From the NCBI GenBank assembly GCA_964650315.1, contig CAZYQE010000008.1:1-49410 (forward strand): 49,410 nt of DNA, given 5' to 3'. This DNA comes from CAJMSU01 sp964650315 (GTDB lineage: Bacteria; Bacillota_I; Bacilli_A; RF39; UBA660). The notes under the pieces were generated by a model, which was not told the DNA's origin, made no database searches, and worked only from the letters and a program-made list of their open reading frames with translations. The position numbers were made by a program, and so were the translations under genes. This document shows, one piece after another, positions 43,323 through 49,410 of this stretch (its first letter is position 1; each line of letters begins with the position of its first letter).

Positions 43323-44501
43323 TCACTCCTCTGTAAGACCCCAAGTTAAATCTGGATATCTTTCACTTACTACAGTCTTATATTTAGCATAAGTACTCAT
43401 ATAATTAGGAAGTATATTATTATTTAATTCACTATATGGATATACTTTAAAGTTTCTTTTACCACCAATATTAGATTTAGTATATATAAGTTCTGCAGCT
43501 GGATCTTCTATAGTTACTTCTGTTTTCTTTTTCTTATCAACATGTTTCTTTATAGTAACTTCCATCATAAGACCTGTAAGTCTTTCAGTTCCTTCTTGAT
43601 CAGATATAAAGTTTCCTAGAGAATATATTACAAAAGTTTTGTTATCGTTTATATATTCAACTGGTTCAACTACATGAGGATGAGCACCAACTATTAAATC
43701 TACTCCTAAATCAGATAAATAATTAGCGATTTTTGTCTGTTCAGCACTTACACCTAAAGAGTATTCTGTTCCCCAATGCATTGCTACTATAACAACATCA
43801 ACTTTATCTCTAACTTTTTCTATATCTTCTTTTGCTTTTTCCTCACTATAAACATTATTTAGATATTCTTTTCCTTCTGGTGTCTCTAATCCATTAGTCC
43901 AAGTAGTATATGAAATAAACGCATACTTAATACCATTCTTTTTATATATTCTTACTTTATCTCTTTCGTCTTGAGAATCCCATTGTCCACTAGTAACAAT
44001 CTTTTTCTGTTTTTTCCAGTATTTAACTGAATTCAATACACCTTCTTCATTTTTATCCATAGTATGATTAGTAGCAAGAGATACTACATCAAATCCTGCA
44101 TCTATAAAAGCATCTCCTACTTCATATGGTGAATTAAATCTAGGGTAATTAGAAAGACCTAACTCTGTTCCTCCTAATATTGTTTCTTGATTATAATAAG
44201 CTAAATCATATTTAGATGAAATAGGTTTAATTCTTTCTAACATAGGTTTAAAATTATATGATCCATCACTTTGTTTAGCATCTGTATAAACAGCACTATG
44301 TATTAATGCATCTCCTACCATAAAGAATTTTATTTCATAATCTTTTTCTTTTGTTTTAGAAACTACTTTTTTAGGTTCTTTCTTTGTATTTTTAGAAAAG
44401 CCAGACGCCTCTAGAAATACTCCTGTTGCAATAAGCAAAATACTAAGTACTAAAAATACTTTAATTTTCTTTTTGACTCTTCTAACTTTTCTTTTGGTCA
44501 T
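43323..44501 (-). CDS. CapA family protein (PGA_cap, metallophosphoesterase-like)
   Basis: 392 aa. One N-terminal membrane segment (about 12-30), then an extracellular PGA_cap domain with MVGDALIHSAVYTDA, NQETILGG, LATNHTMDK and LIVGAHPHVVEPVEY, metal-ligand motifs of the calcineurin-like fold. CapA takes part in poly-gamma-glutamate capsule anchoring in Bacillus, but most family members stand alone, as here, without capBC, and their role is open. It ends in TGA directly followed by an in-frame TAA, the only TGA stop seen. It lies between rnr (1-base gap) and smpB, an unusual insertion in that cluster. Confidence 0.88.
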   Translation of the reverse strand: MTKRKVRRVKKKIKVFLVLSILLIATGVFLEASGFSKNTKKEPKKVVSKTKEKDYEIKFFMVGDALIHSAVYTDAKQSDGSYNFKPMLERIKPISSKYDLAYYNQETILGGTELGLSNYPRFNSPYEVGDAFIDAGFDVVSLATNHTMDKNEEGVLNSVKYWKKQKKIVTSGQWDSQDERDKVRIYKKNGIKYAFISYTTWTNGLETPEGKEYLNNVYSEEKAKEDIEKVRDKVDVVIVAMHWGTEYSLGVSAEQTKIANYLSDLGVDLIVGAHPHVVEPVEYINDNKTFVIYSLGNFISDQEGTERLTGLMMEVTIKKHVDKKKKTEVTIEDPAAELIYTKSNIGGKRNFKVYPYSELNNNILPNYMSTYAKYKTVVSERYPDLTWGLTEE

Positions 44502-44502
44502 A

Positions 44503-46605
44503 CTACACCTTCCTTACTACCTCAAAATCTATAACCTTTTCTTCTTTTGAAGCTCTAACTACTTTAACTATTATTCTTTCACCTATTTGATATCTAACAT
44601 GACTCTTTTCTCCTACTAAAGACATATTAGCTTCATCAAAATGGAAAAAATCTTTCATATCTCTTAAAGGCACTAAACCTTCAATTAAATTATCTAATTC
44701 TACAAACATACCAAAGTTTGTAACAGAAGAAATCATACCTTCAAATTCTTCTCCAATATGATCTTCCATATATTCAGCCATCTTCATATCATCTACTTCT
44801 CTTTCGCAATCAACACTAGCTCGTTCACGAGATGAAGAATGTTCTGCAATATATACAAGTTTTTCTTCCCATTTTTTAACTGTTTGCATATCTATTTTAC
44901 CATCAAATAAATATGTTCTTAATAATCTATGAACTGTTGTATCTGGATATCTTCTAATTGGAGAGGTAAAATGTGTATAACATTTACTTGCAAGTCCATA
45001 ATGTCCTAAATTCTCTGGTCTATAAACAGCTTTCTGCATACTTCTTAAAAGAAGTGTAGAAAGTATTTTAAATTCTTTCTTATCCTCTAATTGCTTAATA
45101 ATATTTTGAACACTCTTAGGATCAGAAGATTTAACATTACCAGTAACTGTATATCCTAAACTAGATACAAAAGTTAAATAATCTCTTATTTTTTCTTCTT
45201 TTGGTACTTCATGTACACGATAAATAAATGGTAAATTCATAAAATAAATATGAGACGCTACACATTCATTAGCCGCAATCATAAAGTCCTCTATTAATTT
45301 TTCTCCTTCTCCTCTTTCTCTAAGAACAACTTCAGTAGGCTTACATTCTTCATCAACTAATATTTTAGCTTCATCTACTTCAAAGTCTATATAACCTCTA
45401 CTTACTTTTTCTTTTCTTAAAATATGTGCAAGATCTAACATCATTCTTAAATCTTGTTCATATTCTTCATAACCTTCTGGCACTTTATTATCTTCTAAAA
45501 TACTATTAACCTTCTTATAAGTCATTTGTATTCTAGATTTAATTACACTTTCAAAGATCTCATAACTAACTTGTTTTCCCCTGCCATCAAATTCCATAAC
45601 ACAAGAAATAGCTAATCTATCTACATTTGGATTAAGTGAACATATACCATTAGATAATTCATGAGGAAGCATAGGTATAACTCTATCTACTAAATAAACA
45701 CTAGTACCTCGTTCCATAGCTTCATCATCTAACGGAGCTCCTTCTTTAACATAATAAGATACATCTGCAATATGTACTCCTAATTTATAATGTCCATTAT
45801 TTAATTTTTCAATGGATATAGCATCATCTATATCCTTAGTATCATCACCATCTATAGTAAATATAACTTGATCTCTTAAATCTCTTCTACCTGCAAATTC
45901 TTCTTCCTTAACTTCACTAGGTATAGTTTTTAACTCTTCTTTAACATCATCAGGAAATTCTGTATTTATGTTATATTTATAAACTATAGATAAAATATCT
46001 ACTCCAGGATCATTCTTATGCCCAATAATATCTGTTACTTTACCATAATAACTATTATTATTTATCTTTTTACCCAATTCAACTACTACTTTATGCCCAT
46101 CTACTGCATTCATAGAATCTTCTTTAGGTATTTTAATTTCTAATTTAATCTTATTATCATCTAAAGTAATATAACCAATATCTTCTTTAAAGTTAATTTC
46201 TCCAATATATCTATTTTCACGTTTCTTAATAACTTTTAACACTCTACCTTCTAATCTATCTAAAGTCATCTTACTAGTTATTTCTACTAAAACTTCATCA
46301 TCATGTAGAGCACCATTCATATTATCTTGAGAAACATAAATATCTTCTTCCATATCATCTATTTCTACAAAGCCAAATCCTTTTTTATTAGCTCTCATCT
46401 TACCTTTTCTGACTTGGCTATCTTCAAGCATCATATAACGATCTTTATTAGTATGATAAATTATAACTTCATCTTCTAATTCTCTTAGCACATCCCCTAA
46501 TTCTTTAACTTCTTCTACTTCTTTTAATTCTAGCTTTTCTTGTAATTCATGGATAGTTAAAGCTTTATCACTATTTTTTAAAATATTAATAATATCATCT
46601 TTCAT
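44503..46605 (-). CDS. rnr: ribonuclease R
   Basis: 700 aa. N-terminal winged-helix domain, cold-shock domains (about 60-200), an RNB catalytic domain with the Asp cluster DGDDTKDIDDAIS, and a C-terminal S1 domain (EGMISSVTNFGMFVELDN). It is a processive 3'-5' exonuclease that degrades structured RNA and works with tmRNA in clearing faulty mRNA. The in-frame GTG at 46614 lies within the Shine-Dalgarno (GAAGGTG); the ATG at 46605 is preferred. Confidence 0.96.
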   Translation of the reverse strand: MKDDIINILKNSDKALTIHELQEKLELKEVEEVKELGDVLRELEDEVIIYHTNKDRYMMLEDSQVRKGKMRANKKGFGFVEIDDMEEDIYVSQDNMNGALHDDEVLVEITSKMTLDRLEGRVLKVIKKRENRYIGEINFKEDIGYITLDDNKIKLEIKIPKEDSMNAVDGHKVVVELGKKINNNSYYGKVTDIIGHKNDPGVDILSIVYKYNINTEFPDDVKEELKTIPSEVKEEEFAGRRDLRDQVIFTIDGDDTKDIDDAISIEKLNNGHYKLGVHIADVSYYVKEGAPLDDEAMERGTSVYLVDRVIPMLPHELSNGICSLNPNVDRLAISCVMEFDGRGKQVSYEIFESVIKSRIQMTYKKVNSILEDNKVPEGYEEYEQDLRMMLDLAHILRKEKVSRGYIDFEVDEAKILVDEECKPTEVVLRERGEGEKLIEDFMIAANECVASHIYFMNLPFIYRVHEVPKEEKIRDYLTFVSSLGYTVTGNVKSSDPKSVQNIIKQLEDKKEFKILSTLLLRSMQKAVYRPENLGHYGLASKCYTHFTSPIRRYPDTTVHRLLRTYLFDGKIDMQTVKKWEEKLVYIAEHSSSRERASVDCEREVDDMKMAEYMEDHIGEEFEGMISSVTNFGMFVELDNLIEGLVPLRDMKDFFHFDEANMSLVGEKSHVRYQIGERIIVKVVRASKEEKVIDFEVVRKV

Positions 46606-46643
46606 TAGTATCACCTTCTATTACATTATACTGTATTTTTACA

Positions 46644-46667
46644 AGAAAAAAAAGAGCAAAAGCTCTT
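46644..46667 (-). terminator. terminator after secG
   Basis: Minus-strand stem AAGAGC-TTTT-GCTCTT followed by seven T. It could partly separate secG from rnr. Confidence 0.85.
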
Positions 46668-46884
46668 ATTTTAAAAACATTGATACTAAACAAATACCAA
46701 AGAATGCTAGTCCTAAAAATAAAGTTAATCTACTTATAAACAATTCAGAACCTCTTTCTTTTCTATTTGTAAATAAATCAGATGTACTACCAGATATTAT
46801 TTGTGCAGCACCTTCTGCTTTAGCACTTTGTAAAAGTACTATAACTATTAATAAAACTGATATAATTAGTAATGCTACTTCCAT
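46666..46884 (-). CDS. secG: preprotein translocase subunit SecG
   Basis: 72 aa with two membrane segments and the family middle loop (LLQSAKAEGAAQIISGSTSD), then the second segment. SecG assists SecYE protein export. The ribosome site is GGAGGTGCTTT. Position before rnr is the standard Firmicutes order. Confidence 0.93.
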   Translation of the reverse strand: MEVALLIISVLLIVIVLLQSAKAEGAAQIISGSTSDLFTNRKERGSELFISRLTLFLGLAFFGICLVSMFLK

Positions 46885-46941
46885 AAAGCACCTCCATTAA
46901 CTGTGTATTATTTTAACATGTAATATAGTTTTTTGCAAGAA

Positions 46942-48363
46942 TTAGTATTGAATACCCCATATAACATGATGCTTAGCTTCTTTGCCACAACATACACATT
47001 TATCATCTATTTTTTCTTCTTCTACAATACATCTAGACTTACAACCTTTAATTTCTTTAATCTTATCTTCACAAGTTTCATCTCCACACCACATAGCATG
47101 AATAAATCCAGGTTGTGTATTTAATATTTTTTTCATATCTTCTAAATTATGAGCTTCAAAAGTTAAAGATTCACGTTTTTCTAAAGCTCTATTGTACATA
47201 TCAGATTGAATTGTTTCTAATAAATCACTAACATATTTAACAATATCTACATCTTTGTCTACTGTAATCTTTTCTCTTGTATCACGTCTTGCAATAGTAA
47301 TAGTATTGTTTTCTAAATCTCTTTTACCTATTTCTATTCTTACTGGAATACCATTAACTTCTGCTTCGGCAAACTTAAATCCAGGAGATTTATCGCTATC
47401 ATCTATATATGTCATAATATCATTAGAAATTAATTTATCTTTAAACTCATTAGATAATTTATCTACTTCTTCACTTTCACCTATTGGAATAATAACTACT
47501 GGTTTAGGAGCAATTCTAGGAGGTAGAACTAATCCATAATCATCAGCATGTACCATTATAATAGCAGCTATAGCTCTTGTTGTTTTTCCCCAAGTAGTAT
47601 AATATGCATACTCTTCTTTATTATCTTTATTAGTAAATTTAACATCATATGCTTTAGAGAATTTTTGTCCAAAGTAATGAGAAGTTCCATCTTGAAGACA
47701 AACACCATTATACATTAAGTCTTCATTAGTTATAGTAAATTCTGCTCCTGCAAATTTTTCCTTTTCAGTTTTTATACCTGTAATAGATGGAATAGCTAAT
47801 ATTTCATGATTAAACCATTTATATACATCCATCATTTGATATGTTTCTTTAATAGCTTCTTCTTCTGTTGCATGAACAGTATGTCCTTCTTGCCACAAGA
47901 ATTCTCTACTCCTTAAAAAAGGTCTAGTTTCTTTTTCATATCTAAACACATTACACCATTGATTATATAATTTTGGTAAATCTTTATAAGATCTAACATG
48001 TTTCTTATAATAATCACAGAATAAAGTTTCTGATGTAGAACGGATTGCTAAACGTTCATCAAATTTCTTATCTCCAACTTCAGTTGCCCATATTAATTCA
48101 GGAGCAAATCCTTCAATTAACTCTTTTTCTTTATTAAATAAGTTTTCTGGTATTAATAAAGGTAATTGTATATTAACATGACCTAATTCTTTAAACTTTT
48201 TATCCATTATACTTTGTATCTTTTCCCATATAGCATAACCATTAGGTTCAATAGCAATACATCCTTTAACTGAAGTATAATCAGCTAGTTTAGCTGCTCT
48301 AACCACGTCAGTATACCATTTTGCAAAATCTACATCTCTACTTGTAATAGCATCATTTTTCAT
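46942..48363 (-). CDS. proS: prolyl-tRNA synthetase, archaeal/eukaryotic-type (ProS type 3)
   Basis: 473 aa, lacking the bacterial-type editing insertion. Class II motifs include PYEKETRPFLRSREFLWQEG-like FRYEKETRPFLRSREFLWQE and the C-terminal extension with paired cysteines (MWCGDETCEDK, KCVCCGKEAKHHVIWGIQY) typical of the type found in archaea, eukaryotes and some bacteria including Mollicutes-related lineages. It charges tRNA-Pro. The ribosome site TAGGAGGGATTTT follows the proline T-box. Confidence 0.95.
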   Translation of the reverse strand: MKNDAITSRDVDFAKWYTDVVRAAKLADYTSVKGCIAIEPNGYAIWEKIQSIMDKKFKELGHVNIQLPLLIPENLFNKEKELIEGFAPELIWATEVGDKKFDERLAIRSTSETLFCDYYKKHVRSYKDLPKLYNQWCNVFRYEKETRPFLRSREFLWQEGHTVHATEEEAIKETYQMMDVYKWFNHEILAIPSITGIKTEKEKFAGAEFTITNEDLMYNGVCLQDGTSHYFGQKFSKAYDVKFTNKDNKEEYAYYTTWGKTTRAIAAIIMVHADDYGLVLPPRIAPKPVVIIPIGESEEVDKLSNEFKDKLISNDIMTYIDDSDKSPGFKFAEAEVNGIPVRIEIGKRDLENNTITIARRDTREKITVDKDVDIVKYVSDLLETIQSDMYNRALEKRESLTFEAHNLEDMKKILNTQPGFIHAMWCGDETCEDKIKEIKGCKSRCIVEEEKIDDKCVCCGKEAKHHVIWGIQY

Positions 48364-48377
48364 AAAATCCCTCCTAA

Positions 48378-48578
48378 AATATAAAAAGAACGATACCTAA
48401 AGGCGTGCATAGCACGGTACCATCCTTACTTTTACTTTTTCTTGATAACGGTAATTAACCGGATATAAATCACTAGAAAGTCTGGAATATTATTAGATTA
48501 TTATTAAGTTCACACTATCCTTAACTCACTGATATAAGAGCTAATAATATTATACTCTTTCCTTCGTTTTAACTGCCT
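48378..48578 (-). ncRNA. T-box leader, proline specific
   Basis: The minus-strand leader has a T-box AAGGATGGTACCGTG (a variant of the consensus), followed by a perfect CGTGC-TAT-GCACG inverted repeat and a T-run before the proS ribosome site. The likely specifier is CCA (48483-48485) in ATTCCAGAC, where neighbouring CTTTC can pair with GGAAAG (48556 region) at the base of stem I. CCA is a Pro codon and agrees with proS. Confidence 0.9.
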
Positions 48579-48580
48579 AT

Positions 48581-48609
48581 ATAATAATATATTTATTAAA
48601 ATATGTCAA
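48581..48609 (-). promoter_or_regulatory. promoter of the proS T-box transcript
   Basis: Minus strand TTGACA (48604-48609), 17 bases, TATTAT (48581-48586). It starts one base after the eno stop codon. Confidence 0.85.
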
Positions 48610-49410
48610 TTAATTAAGTTCTTCTTCAATTCTCATTAATTGATTATATTTACAAATTCTATCTGTTCTAGACATAGAACCTGTTTTTATTTGACCAAGA
48701 TCAAGTCCAACAGCTAAATCTGCAATAGTAGTATCTTCTGTTTCTCCACTTCTATGAGAAATAACTGTCTTATATCCATTAGATTTGGCTAAATCAATAG
48801 TTTCTAAAGTTTCAGTAATTGTACCAATTTGATTTACTTTTAACAAAATTGCATTACCTGCATGATTATCTATACCTTGTTGTAAACATTTTTTATTAGT
48901 AACAAATAAATCATCACCAACTAATTGAATTTTATCTCCCAATCTTTCTGTTACTTTAGTAAATCCTTCCCAATCATTTTCATCTACAGGATCTTCTATA
49001 GATATAATTGGATATTTATTAACTAATTCTTCATAAAAATCTATTAATTCATCAGTAGTTAAACTTCTATTTTCTCCTACTAAGTTATATTTACCATCAT
49101 AGAATTCAGAAGCAGCAACGTCAATAGCCATACAAACGTCTTTTCCTGGAGTATAACCTGCTTTTTCTATAGCTTCCATAATAAGTTCAAATCCTTCAGA
49201 ATTAGACTCTAAATCAGGAGCAAAACCTCCTTCATCACCCACACCAGTAGAAAGGCCTCTATCATTTAAAACTTTCTTTAAACTATGGAACACCTCAGCC
49301 CCTACTCTAACTCTTTCATGAATAGTATCCCTTTGTGGAATAATCATAAATTCTTGAAAATCTAATTTATTATCAGCATGAGCTCCACCATTAATTATAT
49401 TCATCATTGG
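48610..49410 (-). CDS. eno: enolase, C-terminal part (5' end beyond window)
   Basis: The 267 visible codons are the C-terminal two-thirds of enolase. The reading frame runs off the window edge (it begins P-MMNIINGGAHADNKLDFQE). Catalytic and metal-ligand segments are present: SIEDPVDENDWEG, LVGDDLFVTN, LLKVNQIGT, and the terminal SHRSGETEDTTIADLAV. Enolase converts 2-phosphoglycerate to phosphoenolpyruvate. The true start lies outside; the methionine pair near the edge is internal. Eno upstream of secG-rnr-smpB is the Bacillus arrangement, here with proS inserted. Confidence 0.97.
   Translation of the reverse strand, partial: PMMNIINGGAHADNKLDFQEFMIIPQRDTIHERVRVGAEVFHSLKKVLNDRGLSTGVGDEGGFAPDLESNSEGFELIMEAIEKAGYTPGKDVCMAIDVAASEFYDGKYNLVGENRSLTTDELIDFYEELVNKYPIISIEDPVDENDWEGFTKVTERLGDKIQLVGDDLFVTNKKCLQQGIDNHAGNAILLKVNQIGTITETLETIDLAKSNGYKTVISHRSGETEDTTIADLAVGLDLGQIKTGSMSRTDRICKYNQLMRIEEELN

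Noticed and set aside
46920..46945. Hairpin after proS (GGTATT / AGTATTG-like inverted bases)
   Set aside because: Short imperfect pairing without a clear T-run behind it; not supported as a terminator.
1..49410. CRISPR arrays, insertion sequences, prophage genes
   Set aside because: No regularly spaced direct repeats, transposase genes or phage genes were seen. The only coding repeats are domain repeats within proteins.

Overview
The window comes from a very AT-rich, low-GC Gram-positive bacterium (Bacillota, probably class Bacilli). Supporting signs are three T-box leaders (Tyr, Leu, Pro), EzrA, the CdaA-CdaR pair, FemX-type peptidoglycan transferases, a sortase with a thioester surface protein, an alpha/beta-type small acid-soluble spore protein (SASP), and gene blocks ordered as in Bacillus (SASP-thiI-ezrA-rpsD-tyrS; eno-secG-rnr-smpB-ssrA). 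The style resembles uncultured gut Bacilli with compact genomes, but no marker here fixes the order. UGA is almost unused as a stop: of 44 CDS whose stop is visible, 30 end in TAA, 13 in TAG and one in TGA, and that TGA is backed by an in-frame TAA.

Layout. 1-8 kb: SASP fragment, thiI, ezrA, rpsD (the only + strand gene here, with a consensus promoter and a probable S4 autoregulatory leader), two orphan genes, then a tyrosine T-box unit tyrS / beta-propeller membrane protein / histidine phosphatase. 8-11 kb: YtxH- and YtxG-like envelope proteins, an acidic disordered protein with a conserved-looking motif, a lipoprotein and trmB. 11.3-17 kb: a small coiled-coil gene, two overlapping FemX-like aminoacyltransferases, a MurJ/YtgP flippase, a Cse60-like gene and a Fic protein. 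17-20 kb: a leucine T-box operon whose first gene is an uncharacterised membrane protein, followed by leuS. 20-26 kb: a two-gene surface system, made of a 1499-aa secreted leucine-rich-repeat protein ending in a type I dockerin and, one base downstream, a membrane-anchored protein with a cohesin-like domain and three cadherin-like domains. 26-33 kb: a GH31 protein with a substituted acid/base position, a VanY-type peptidase, a YtqA-type radical SAM protein, a surface protein and fhs. 33.4-35.4 kb: a thioester/SpaA-type surface protein with a VPNTR sorting motif, overlapped by a sortase that contains no arginine at all. 35-43 kb: CtpA protease, tRNA-Asn, a thioredoxin-like protein, a LolA/DUF4367 lipoprotein, cdaA-cdaR, a DUF378 protein, a nitroreductase and a cation diffusion facilitator. 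42.4-49.4 kb: ssrA (tmRNA), smpB, a CapA-like protein, rnr, secG, a proline T-box with proS, and the 3' part of eno.

How the genes fit together. Much of the window is cell-envelope biology: lipid II modification (FemX) and flipping (MurJ), envelope proteases, the c-di-AMP synthase pair, and two separate ways of displaying large proteins on the surface (cohesin-dockerin and sortase). The trans-translation and RNA-decay block is typical of Firmicutes. SASP, Cse60-like and YdcC/GerS-like genes suggest sporulation ability or a remnant of it. The most noteworthy candidate system is the coupled dockerin-LRR / cohesin-cadherin pair; the sortase lacking arginine with its private substrate comes second.
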